Source: Amblyomma americanum
Taxonomy: Eukaryota > Arthropoda > Arachnida > Ixodida > Ixodidae
Assembly (NCBI RefSeq): GCF_052857255.1
Contig: NC_135502.1
Location: 184,137,806 to 184,201,805 of the forward strand
Direction: 5' to 3'
DNA: 64,000 bases
Shown: positions 21,753 through 33,746 of the stretch, piece by piece
Layout: each line of letters begins with the position of its first letter
How positions within the stretch are numbered: the stretch's first letter is position 1
Notes under the pieces: generated by a model
What the model saw: the letters and a program-made list of their open reading frames with translations, nothing else
The model's database searches: none
Told to the model about the DNA's origin: nothing
Position numbers and translations under genes: made by a program

Positions 21753-24700
21753 ACAGATGTAACCCAGAGAGTTACGATGCTACAAGGAACATCGAGCAAC
21801 ACGGCATCAGCCCCTGTGGGAACGGTCCACTGCTGACGACGGCCCTCGGAGTAACATGAAAGCCGCTGCGACATCGACGTCAAACTGATTTAAACAGTCA
21901 CGCTCCGTTCATCGGAAGGAGGCATGGTGGAAGCGTGAGCGAGATGACGTTGAGAAAATATTTCGTCATTTTGGTTCAGATTGTTGGTTTTGTTCGACCT
22001 GGCTGCATTACTCACGAGAACGCCTGGATTACCGACAGCGACCTGAAAACGCTGAACAGATGTAGTACCGAAAGTTACCATGCTACAAGGAACATCGAGC
22101 AACACGGCATCAGCCACTGTGGGAACGGTACACTGCTGTCCACGGCCCTCGGAGTAACATGGAAGCCGCTGCGACACTGACGTCAAACTGCTTTAAACAG
22201 AGTCACGCTCCGTTCATCGGAACGGGACATGGTCGCAGCGTTAGCGACATGACGATGAGGAACTATTTCGTCTTTTTGGTCCAGATTGTTGGTTTTGTTC
22301 TACCTGGCTGCAGTGCTCACGAGAACGCCTGGACTACCCACAGCGACCTCAAAACGCTTGACAGATGTAATACCCAGAGTTACGATGCTACAAGTGACAT
22401 CGAGAAACACGGCATCAGCCCCTTTTTGAACGGTACGCTGTTGTCCACGGTCCTCGGAGTAACAGAGAAGCCGCTGCGACATCGACGTCAAACTGCTTTA
22501 AACAGTCACGCTCCGTTCATCGGAACGGGGCATGGTGGCGCCTAGAGCGAGACGACGTTGAGGAACAATTTCGTCTTTTTGGTTCAGATTGTTGGTTTTG
22601 TTCTACCTGGCTGTATAGCTCATGAGAAGGCCTGGATAAAGGACAGCGACCAGAAAATGCTGAACAGATGTAACTCCAAAAGTTACGATGCTACAAGGAA
22701 CATCGAGCAACACGGGATCAGCCCCGGTGGGAACAGTCCACCGCTCTCCAGAGCGCTCAGAGTAACACAGGAGCCGCTGCGACATCGATGTCAAAATGCT
22801 TTAAACATGGTCGCGCTCCGTTCATCGGAACGGGGCATGGTGGCACCGTGAGCGAGATGACGTTGAGGAACAATTTCGTCTTTTTGGTTCTGATTGTTGG
22901 TTTTGTTCTACCTGGCTGCATTGCTCATGAGAACGCCTGGACTACCGACAGCGACCTTAAAACGCTTAACAGATGTAACTCAGAGAGTTACGATGCTACA
23001 AGGAACATCGAGCAACACGGCATCAGCCTCGGTGGGAACAGTCCACCGCTCTCCAGAGCGCTCAGAGTAACACAGGAGCCGCTGCGACATCGACGTCAAA
23101 CTGCTTTTAAACGGAGTCACGCTCCGTTAATCGGAACGGGACATGGTGGCAGCGTGAACGGCATGACGATGAGGAAATCTTTCGTTTTTTTGGTTCAGAT
23201 TGTTGGTTTTGTTCTACCTGGCTGCAGTGCTCACGAGAACGCCTGGACTACCGACAGCTACCTGAAAACGCTGAACAGATGTAATACCGAGAATTACGAT
23301 GCTACAAGGAACATCAAGCAACACGGCATCAGACCCTGTGGGAACAATTATCGGAGTAACATGGGAGCTGCTGCGACATCGACGTCAAACTGCTTTAAAC
23401 AGAATCACGCTCCGTTCATCTGAACGGGGAATGGTGGCACCGTGAGCGAGATGACGTTGAGGAACTATTTAGTCTTTTTAGTTCAGATTGTTGGTTTCGT
23501 TCTACCTGGCTGCATTGCTCATGAGAATGCCTGGATTACCGACAGCGACCTGAAAACGCTGAACAGATGTAACTCCGAGAGTTACGATGCTACAAGAGAC
23601 ATCGAGCAACACGGCATCAGCCTCTGTGGGAACGCTTCACTGCTGTCCAAAGCTTTCGGAGCAAAATGGAAGCAGCTGCGACATCGATGTCAAACTGCTT
23701 TATACAGAGTCACGCTCCGTTCATCTGAACGGGGCATGGTGGCACCGTGAGCGAGATGACGTTGAGGAACTATTTCGTCATTTTGGCTCAGATTGTTGGT
23801 TTTATTTTTCCTGGCTGCATCGGTCACGAGAACGCCTGGATTTCTGACAGCAACCAGAAAACGCTGAACAGATGTAATACCGATAGTTACGATGCTACAG
23901 TTAACACTGAGCAACACGGCATCAGCCCCTGTGGGAAATGAACACTCCTGTCCACGGCCCTCGGAGTAACTTGGGAGCCGCTGCGACATCGACGTCAAAT
24001 TGATTTAAACAGAGTCACGCTGCGTTCATCGGAACGGGACATGGTGGCAGCGTGATCGACATGACGATGAGAAAATGTTTCGTATTTTTGGTTCAGATTG
24101 TTGGTTTTGTTCTACCTGGCTGCAGGGCCCACGAGAATGCCTGGACTACCGAGAGCGACCTGAAAACGCTGAAGAGATGTAATACCCAGAATTACGATGC
24201 CACAAGGAACATTTAGCAACGCGGCATCAGGCCCTGTGGGAACAGTCCACCGTTCTCCACAGCCCTCGGAGTAACATAGGAGCCGCTGCGACATTGATGT
24301 CAAAAAGCTTTAAACAGTCACGCTCCGTTCATCAGAACGGGCATTGGTGGTAGCGTGAGCGACATGACGATGAGGAACTATTTCGTCTTTTTGGTTCAGA
24401 TTTTTTGGTTTTGTTCTATCTGGCTGCATTGCTCACGAGAACGCCTGGATTAACGACAGCGACCTGAAAACGCTGAGCAGATGTAACTCAGAGAGTTACG
24501 ATGCTACAAGGAACATCGAGCAACACGGCATCAGCCCCTGGGGAACGGTCCACTGCTGACGACGGCCCTCGGAATAACATGTGAGCCGCTGCGACATCGA
24601 CGTCAAACTGTTTTAAACAGTCACGCTCCGTTCATCGGAACGGGGCATGTTGGCAGCGGGAGCGAGATGACGTTGAGGAAATATTTCGTCTTTTTGGTTC

Positions 24701-24782
24701 AGATTGTTGGTTTTGTTCTACCTGTCTTCATTGCTCATGAAAACGCCTGGATTACCGAGAGCGACCTGAAAACGCTGAACAG
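21753..24782 (+). repeat. Tandem array block 4
   Basis: Duplicate of block 2; landmarks at 21944, 22249, 22552, 22857, 23163, 23451, 23756, 24061, 24364 and 24667. The 306 bp spacing before 23163 comes from one extra T. Confidence 0.95.
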
Positions 24783-25364
24783 TGTGGGGTTGAATTGGGG
24801 AGATAAGTACGTTCTTCCCGCTTAATCGACGCTGACAGGGTTCAAAGCCGCCCGGACCCCACCACGTGATCTCGTACGCTACCGAGCGCTCGCCGACCAC
24901 GGCGGGCCTTGCTCTGGCGGAACGAAGGAACGACACATTGGCTGACACAAACAGGCATTTATTGCTACAGAAAGAATAACGCCAGCTAGCAACAAGGTAC
25001 GCTAATGAATCGAGGACGTCCGACTCACCAGCAAGGTTCCGAGCGAATGTTCGGCCACGCTAGGGCAAGGGATATAAACTCCGCAGGCCGGACGGGACGA
25101 GTACGGGAATTCGTCTCCCTGTCGCTTCTTCGCCCCGCCGGCGAAGAGCGGAGCCGCGAGTGACGCGTCCGCTCGCGCCGATCTTCCCCGCCGAACCCCT
25201 CTCCCGCGCGCGGGCTTTGGCTGTCTCCGCGCAGCGATGCTGGTGCCCTCTCTTGCCAGTTAATGTAACTAACAAGGGAACGCGCTTAGCCTCGAGGTGA
25301 GACCGCCGCTGAATGGTGCCTCGCGGGAAAGCAAACTCAGGGGGCTGCAGGGCATTTCCCCACA
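24783..25364 (-). mobile_element. Solo LTR, second copy
   Basis: A copy of 18948-19529 within the second 5.83 kb duplication unit: 582 bp with TGTGGGG/CCCCACA ends. ACAG lies on both sides (24779-24782 and 25365-25368), and minus-strand AATAAA at 24958-24963. Confidence 0.9.
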
Positions 25365-28300
25365 ACAGATGTAACTCAGAGAGTTACGATGCTACAAGGA
25401 ACATCGAGCAACACGGCATCAGCCCCTGTGGGAACGGTCCACTGCTGACGACGGCCCTCGGAGTAACATGTGAGCCGCTGCGACATCGACGTCAAACTGC
25501 TTTAAGCAGTCCCGCTCCGTTCATCGGAACGGGACATGGTGGCGCCGTGAGCGAGATGACGTTGAGGAAATATTTCGTCTTTTGGTTCAGATTGTTGGTT
25601 TTGTTCTACCTGGCTGCAGTGCTCACGAGAACGCCTGGACTACCGACAGCGACCTCAAAACGCTGAACAGATGTAATACCCAGAGTTACGTTGCTACAAG
25701 GAACATCGAGCAACACGGCATCAGCCCCTGTGGGAACGGTACGCTGTTGTCCACGATCCTCGGAATAACAGAGCAGCCGCTGCGAGATCGACGTCAAACT
25801 GCTTTAAACAGAATCACGCTCCGTTCGTCTAAACGGGGAATGGTGGCATCGTGAGCGAGATGACGTTGAGGAACTATTTAGTCTTTTTAGTTCAGATTGT
25901 TGGTTTCGTTCTACCTGGCTGCATTGCTCATGAGAATGCCTGGATTGCCGACAGCGACCTGAAAACGCTGAACAGATGTAACTCCGAGAGTTACGATGCT
26001 ACAAGGAACATCGAGCAACACGGCATCAGCCTCTATGGGAACGGTTCACTGCTGTCCACGGCTTTCGGAGCAAAATGGAAGCAGCTGCGACATTGATGTC
26101 AAACTGCTTTATACAGAGTCACGCTCCGTTCATCTGAACGGGGCATGGTGGCAGCGTGAGCGACATGACGATGAGGAACTATTTCGTGTTTTTTGTTCAG
26201 ATTGTTGGTTTTGTTCTACCTGGCTGCATTGCTCAAGAGAACGCCTGGATTACTGACAGCGACCTGAAAACGCGGAACAGAAGTAACTCAGAGTGTTACG
26301 ATGGTAGAAGGATCTTCAAACAACACGGCATCAGCTCTGTGGGAAGAGTACACCGCTGTCCACGTCACTCGGAGTAAAACGGGAGCCGCTGCGACAACGA
26401 CGTCAAAATGATTTAAACTGAGTGACGCTCCGTTAATCGGAACGGGGCACGGTGGCGCCGTGAGCGAGACGACGAGGAACTATTTCGTCTTTTTGGTTCA
26501 GATTGTTGGTTTTGTTCTACCTGGATGCATTGGTCATGAGAACGCCTGGATTACCGACAGCGACCTCATAACGCTGTACAGCTGTAATACCGATAGTTAC
26601 AATGCCACAAGAAACATTTAGCAGCACGGCATTAGCCCCTGTGGGAACAGTTCTCGGAGTAACATGGGAGCCGCTGCGAGATCGACGTCAAACTGCTTTA
26701 AACAGAATCACGCTCCGTTCATCGGAACGGGGAATGGTGGCACCGTGAGTGAGATGACGTTGAGGAACTATTTCGTCTTTTTAGTTCAGATTGTTGGTTT
26801 TGTTCTACCTGGCTGCATTGCTCATGAGAATGCCTGGATTAGCGGCAGCGACCTGAAAACGCTGAACAGATGTAACTCCGAGAGTTACGATGCTACAACG
26901 AACATCGAGCAACACGGCATCAGCCCATGTGGAAACGGTACACTGCTGTCCATGGCCCTCGGAGTAAAATGGGAGCCTCTGCAACATCGACGTCAACCTG
27001 CTTTCAATGAAGTCACGCTCCGTTCATCGGAACGGGACATGGTGGCAGCGTGAGCGACATGACGATGAGGAACTATTTCGTATTTTTGGCTCAGATTGTT
27101 GGTTTTGTTCTACCTGGCTGCATTGCTCACGAGAACGGCTGGACTACCGACAGCGACCTCAAAACGATGAACAGATGTAATACCCAGAGTTACGATGCTA
27201 CAAGGAACATCGAGCAACACGGCATCAGCCCCTGTGGGAACGGTACGCTGTTGTCCACGGTCCTTGGAGTAACAGAGGAGCCGCTGCGACATCGACGTCA
27301 ATCTGCTTTAAACAGAGTCACGCTCCGTTCATCGGAACGGGGCATGGTGGCGCCTAGAGCGAGACGACGTTGAGGAACAATTTCGTCTTTTTGGTTCAGA
27401 TTGATGGTTTTGTTCTACCTGGCTGTATTGCTCATGAGAACGCCTGGATTACCGACAGCGACCTGAAAACGCTGAACAGATGTAACTCCAAAAGTTACGA
27501 TGCTACAAGGAACATCGAGCGACACGGCATTACCTCTGTGGGAACGGTTCACTGCTGTCCACGTCTTTCGGAGTAAAATGGAAGCAGCTGCGACATCGAT
27601 GTCAAACTGCTTTATACAGAGTCACGCTCTGTTCATCGGAACGGGACATGGTGGCAGCGTGAGCGACATGACGTTGATGAAATATTTCATCTTTTTGGTT
27701 CAGATTGTTGGGTTTGTTCTTCCTGGCTGCAGTGCTCACGAGAGCGCCTGGACTACCGACAGCGACCTGAAAACGCAGAACAGATGGAGTACCGTCAGTT
27801 ACGATGCTACAAGGAACATCGAGCAACACGGCATCAGCCCCTGTGGGAACGGTACGCTGTTGTCGACGGTCCTCGGAATAACAGAGGAGCCGCTGCGACA
27901 TCGACTTCAAACTGCTTTAAACAGAGTCACGCTCCGTTCATCGGAACGGGACATGGTGGCAGCGTGAGCGACATGACGATGAGGAACTATTTCGTGTTTT
28001 TGGTTCAGATTGTTGGTTTTGTTCTACCTGGCTGCATTGCTCAAGAGAACGCCTGGACTACCGACAGCGACCTGAAACGCTGAACAGATGTATTACCCAG
28101 AGTTACGATGCCACAAGGAATATCGAGCAACACGGCATCAGCCCTAGTGGGAACAGTTCTTTTAGTAACATGGGAGCCGCTGCGACATCGACGACAAACT
28201 GCTTTAAAGAGAATCACGCTCCGTTCATTGGAGCGGGGAATGATGGCACCGTGAGCGAGATGACGTTGATTAACTTTTTCGTCTTTTTAGTTCAGATTGC

Positions 28301-31300
28301 TGGTTTTGTCCTACCTGGCTGCATTGCTCAAGAGAACGCCTGGATTACTAACAACGACCTGAATGCGCTGAACAGATGTAACTCCGAGAGTTACGATGCT
28401 ACAAGGAATATCGAGCTACACGGCATCAGCCCCTGTGGGAACGGTCCACTGCTGTCGACGGCCCTTGGAGTAACATGTGAGCCGCTGCGACATCGGCGTC
28501 AAACTGTTTAAACAAAGACACGCTCCGTTCATCTGAACGGGACATGGTGGCAGCGTGAGCGACATGACGATGAGAAAATGTTCGTATTTTTGGTTCAGAT
28601 TGTTGGTTTTGTTTTTCCTGTTTGCAGTGCTCACGAGAACGCCTGGACTACAGAAAGCGACCCGAAAACGCTGAACAGATGTAATACCCAGAGTTACGAT
28701 GCTACAAGGAACATCGAGCAACACGGCATCAGCCCCTTTTTGAACGGTACGCTGTTGTCCACGGTCCTCGGAGTAACAGAGGAGCCGCTGCGACATCGAC
28801 ATCAAACTGCTTTAAACAGAGTCACGCTCCGTTCATCGGAACGGGGCATGGTGGCGCCTAGAGCGAGACGACTTTGAGGAACAATTTCGTCTTTTTGGTT
28901 CAGATTGTTGGTTTTGTTCTACCTGCCTGTATTGCTCATAAGAACGCCTGGATAACCGACAGCGACCTGAAAACGCTGAACAGATGTAACTCCAAAAGTT
29001 ACGATGCTACAAGGAACATCGAGCAACACGGCATCAGCCCCGGTGGGAACAGTCCACCGCTCTCCAGAGTGCTCAGAGTAACACAGGAGCCGCTGCGACA
29101 TTGATGTCAAAATGCTTTAAACATGGTCGCGCTCTGTTCAACGGAACGGGGCATGGTGGCACCGTGAGCGACATGTCGATGAGGAAATATTTCGTTTTTT
29201 TGGTTCAGATTGTTGGTTTTGTTCTACCTGGCTGCAGTGCTCACGAGAACGCCTGGACTACCGAGAGCTACCTGAAAACGCTGAACAGATGTAATACCGA
29301 GAGTTACGATGCTACAAGGAACATCAAGCAACACGGCATCAGACCCTGTGGGAACAGTTCACGGAGTAACATGGAGCTGCTGCGACATCAACGTCAAACT
29401 GCTTTAAACAGAATCACGCTCCATTCATATGAACGGGGCATGGTGGCACCGTGAGCGAGATGACGTTGAGGAACTATTTCGTCATTTTGGCTCAGATTGT
29501 TGGTTTTGTTTTTCCTGGCTGCATCGGTCACGAGAACGCCTGGATTTCTGACAGCAACCAGAAAACGCTGAACAGATGTAATACCGATGGTTACGATGCT
29601 ACAATTAACACTGAGCAACACGGCATCAGCCCCTGTGGGAAAGGTACACTCCTGTCCACGGCCCTCGGAGTAACTTGGGAGCCGCTGCGACATCGACGTC
29701 AAATTGATTTAAACAGTCACGCTCCGTTCATCGGAACGGAGCATGTTGGCAGCGGGAGCGAGATGACGTTGAGGAAATATTTCGTCTTTTTGGTTCAGAT
29801 TGTTGTATTTGTTCTACCTGGCTTCACTGCTCACGAGAACGCCTGGACTACCGACAGCGACCTCAAAACGCTGAACAGATGTAATACCCAGAGTTACGAT
29901 GCTACAAGGAACATCGAGCAACACGGCATCAGCCCCTGTGGGAACGGTACGCTTTTGTCCACGGTCCTCGGAGTAACAGAGGAGCCGCTGCGACATCGAC
30001 GTCAAACTGCTTTAAACAGAGTCACGCTCCGTTCATCGGAACGGGACATGGTGGCGCCCGTGAGCGAGACGACATTGAGGAACAATTTCGTCTTTTTGGT
30101 TCAGATTGTTGGTTTTGTTCTACCTGCTGTATTGCTCATGAGAATGCCTGGATTACCGACAGCGGCCTGAAAACGCTGAACAGATGTAACTCCAAAAGTT
30201 ACGATGCTACAAGGAACATCGAGCAACAAGGCATCAGACCCTGTGGGAACAGTTCTCGGAGTAACATGGGAGCTGCTGCGACATCGATGTTCAAACTGCT
30301 TTATACAGAGTCACGCTCCGTTCATCTGAACGGGGCATGGTGGCACCGTGTGCGAGATGACGTTGAGGAACTATTTCGTCATTTTGGCTCAGATTGTTGG
30401 TTTTGTTTTTCCTGGCTGCATCGGTCACGAGAACGCCTGGATTTCTGACAGCAACCAGAAAACGCTGAACAGATGTAATACCGATAGTTACGATGCTACA
30501 ATTAACACTGAGCAACACGGCATCAGCCCCTGTTAGAAAGGTACACTCCTGTCCACGGCCCTCGGAGTAACTTGGGAGCCGCTGCGACATCGACGTCAAA
30601 GTGATTTAAACAGTCACGCTCCGTCATCGGAACGGGGCATGTTGGCAGCGGGAGCGAGATGACGTTGAGGAAATATTTCGTCTTTTTGGTTCAGATTGTT
30701 GGTTTTGTTCTACCTGGCTTCAGTGCTCACGAGAACGCCTGGACTACCGACAGCGACCTCAAAACGCTGAACAGATGTAATACCCAGAGTTACGATGCTA
30801 CAAGGAACATCGAGCAACACGGCATCAGCCCCTGTGGGAAACGGTACGCTGTTGTCCACGGTCCTCGGAGTAACAGAGGAGCCGCTGCGACATCGACGTC
30901 AAACTGCTTTAAACAGAGTCACGCTCCGTTCAATGGAACGGGACATGGTGGCGCCGTGAGCGAGATGACGTTGAGGAACTAATTTCGTCTTTTTGGTTCA
31001 GATTGTTGGTTTTGTTCTACCTGGCTTCAGTGCTCACGAGAACACCTGGACTACCGACAGCGACCTCAAAACGCTGAACAGATGTAATAACCCAGAGTTA
31101 CGATGCTACAAGGAATGTCGAGCAACACGGCATCAGCCCTATTGGGAACAGTTCTCGGAGTAACATGGGAGCCGCTGCGACATCGACGTCATACTGCTTT
31201 AAACAGAATCACGCTCCGTTCATCGGAACGGGGCATGGTGGCGCCTAGAGCGAGACGACATTGAGGAACAATTTCGTCTTTTTGGTTCAGATTGTTGGTT

Positions 31301-33162
31301 TTGTTCTACATGGCTGTATTGCTCATGAGAATGCCTGGATTACCGACAGCGGCCTGAAAACGCTGAACAGATGTAACTCCAAAAGTTACGATGCTACAAG
31401 GAACATCGAGCAACAAGGCATCAGACCCGGTGGGAACAGTTCTCGGAGTAACATGGGAGCTGCTGCGACATCGATACCAATCTGCTTTATAAAGAGTCAC
31501 GCTCCGTTCGTCTGAACGGGGCATTGTGACACCGTGAGCGAGATGACGTTGAGGAACTATTTCGTCTTTTTGGCTCAGATTGTTGGTTTTGTTTTACCTA
31601 GCTGCATCGGTCACGAGAACGCCTGGATTTCTGACAGCGACCAGAAAACGCTGAACAGATGTAATACAGATAGTTATTATGCTACAATTAACACTGAGCA
31701 ACACGGCATCAGCCCCTGTGGGAAAGGTAAACTCCTGTCCACGGCCCTCGGAGTAACTTGGGAGCCGCTGCGACATCGACGTCAAATTTATTTAAACAGA
31801 GTCACGCTCCGTTCATCGGAACGGGACGTGGTGGCAGCGTGAGTGACATGAGGATGAGAAAATGTTTCGTATTTTTGGTTCAGATTGTTGGTTTTGTTCT
31901 ACCTGGCTGCAGGGCTCACGAGAATGCCTGGCCTACCGAGAGCGACCTGAAACGCTGAAGCGATGTAATACCCAGAGTTACGATGCCACAAGGAACATCG
32001 AGCAACACGGCATCAGCCCCTGTGGGAACGGTACACTGCTGTCAACGGCCCTCGGAGTAACATGGGAGCCTCTGCGACATCGACGTCAACCTGCTTTCAA
32101 CGAAGTCACGCTCCGTCATCGCAACGGAACGTGGTGGCAGCGTGAGCGACATGACGATAAGGAACTATTTCGTGTTTTTGGTTCAGATTGTTGGTTTTGT
32201 CCTACCTGGCTGCATTGCTCAAGAGAACGCCTGGACAACCGACAGCGACCTGAAAACGCTGAACAGATGTAATACCCAGAGTTACAATGCCACAAGGAAT
32301 GTCGAGCAACACGGCATCAGCCCTAGTGGGAACAGTTCTCGGAGTAACATGGGAGCCGCTGCGACATCGACGTCATACTGCTTTAAACAGAATCACGCTC
32401 CGTTCATTGGAGCGGGGAATGATGGCACCGTGAGCGAGATGACGTTGAGGAACTATTTCTTCTTTTTAGTTCAGATTGCTGGTTTTGTCCTACCTGGCTG
32501 CATTGCTCAAGAGCACGCCTGGATTACTAACAACGACCTGAATGCGCTGAACAGATCCAACTCCGAGAGTTACGATGCTACAAGGAATATCGAGCAACAC
32601 GGCATCAGCCCTTGTGGGAACGGTCCACTGCTGTCGACGGCTCTTGGAGTAACATGGAAGCCGCTGCGACATATACGTCAAACTGAATTAAACAGAGTCA
32701 CGCTCCGTTCATCGGAACGTGACATGGTAGTAGCGTGAGGGACATGACGATGAGAAACTATTTCGTCTTTTTTGGTTCAGATTGTTGGTTTTGTTCTACT
32801 GGCTGCATTGCTCACGAGAACGCCTGGATTAACGACAGCGACCTGAAAACGCTGAACAGATGTATCTCAGAGAGTTACGATGCTACAAGGAACATCGAGC
32901 TACACGGCATCAGCCCCTGTGGGAACGGTCCAGTGCTGACGACGGCCCTCGGAATAACATGTGAGCCGCTGCGACATCGACGTCAAACTGTTTTAAACAG
33001 TCACGCTCCGTTCATCGGAACGGGGCATGTTGGCAGCGAGAGCGAGATGACGTTGAGGAAATATTTCGTCTTTTTGGTTCAGATTGTTGGTTTTGTTCTA
33101 CCTGGCTGCATTGCTCATGAGAACGCCTGGATTACCGAGAGCGACCTGAAAACGCTGAACAG
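25365..33162 (+). repeat. Tandem array block 5 (more diverged units)
   Basis: About 25 units with more varied spacing (284-306 bp) than elsewhere. The units around 26165-26754 are the most degraded seen: GCGGAACAGAAGTAACTC, GATGGTAGAAGGATCTTC, and a shortened start GAGACGACGAGGAAC. Similar shortened starts recur near 36036. Single-base gains and losses break the frame at many points (for example CGACCTGAAACGC at 28071, TACCTGCTG at 30122, CAGATGTAATAACCC at 31080). From 31255 to 33047 the units resemble those at about 1.2-3.3 kb and 4.2-5.1 kb, an older exchange. Confidence 0.93.
29460..30170 (+). other. Three-unit fused open frame (236 codons; not called as a gene)
   Basis: From ATG 29460 the frame stays open across landmarks 29763 and 30069, because the two spacings (303 and 306 bp) are multiples of 3. 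It ends at TGA 30170, within the third unit, after a one-base loss in CCTGCTGTATTG. The predicted product repeats the hydrophobic signal-like segment up to three times. Confidence 0.15.
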
Positions 33163-33746
33163 TGTGGGGTTGAATTGGGGAGATATGGACGTTCTTCCCG
33201 CTTAATCGACGCTGACACGGTTCAAAGCCGCCCGGACCCCACCCCGTGATCTCGTACGCTACCGAGTGCTCGCCGACCACGGCGGGCCTTGCTCTGGCGG
33301 AACAAAGGAACGACACATTGGCTGACACAAATCAGGCATTTATTGCTACAGAAACAATAACGCCCAGCTAGCAACAAGGTACGCTAATGAATCGAGGACG
33401 TCCGACTCACCAGCAAGGTTCTGAGCGAATGTTCGGCCGCGCTAGGGCAAGGGATATAAACTCCGCAGGCCGGACGGACGAGGTACGGGAGCCTGTCTCC
33501 CTGTCGCTTCTTCGCCCCGCCGGCGACGAGCGGAGCCGCGAGCGACGCTTCCGCTCGCGCCGATCTTCCCCGCCGAACCCCTCTCCGCGCGCGGGCTTTG
33601 GCTGTCTCCGCGCAGCGATGCTGGCGCCCCTCTCTTGCCAGTTAATGTAACTAACAAGGGAGCGTGCTTAGCCTCGAGGTGAGACCGCCGCTGGATGGTG
33701 CCTCGCGGGAAAGCAAACTCAGGGGGCTGCAGGGCATTTCCCCACA
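33163..33746 (-). mobile_element. Solo LTR, third copy (584 bp)
   Basis: Same family, orientation and insertion point as the solo LTR at 18948: TGTGGGG...CCCCACA flanked by ACAG (33159-33162 and 33747-33750), interrupting a unit between AACAG and ATGTAAC. Minus-strand AATAAA is at 33339-33344. It differs from the 18.9/24.8 kb pair by small indels (ACAAATCAGGC, AACGCCCAGC, GGACGAGGTACGG) and substitutions, so it is a more distant copy. The same site in a very similar unit points to spread with the array, not an independent insertion. Confidence 0.9.

Larger units (their letters stand above)
20251..26083 (+). repeat. Large tandem duplication, copy 2 (5.83 kb, retroelement-bearing)
   Basis: Partner of 14417-20250. 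It carries the second retroelement fragment (20910-21752) and solo LTR (24783-25364). The extra T at about 23104 lets one open frame run 22791-23423 here, where copy 1 is interrupted. Its frames near 25.6-26.1 kb are intact where copy 1 has one-base shifts at about 19880, 20066 and 20203. Confidence 0.92.
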
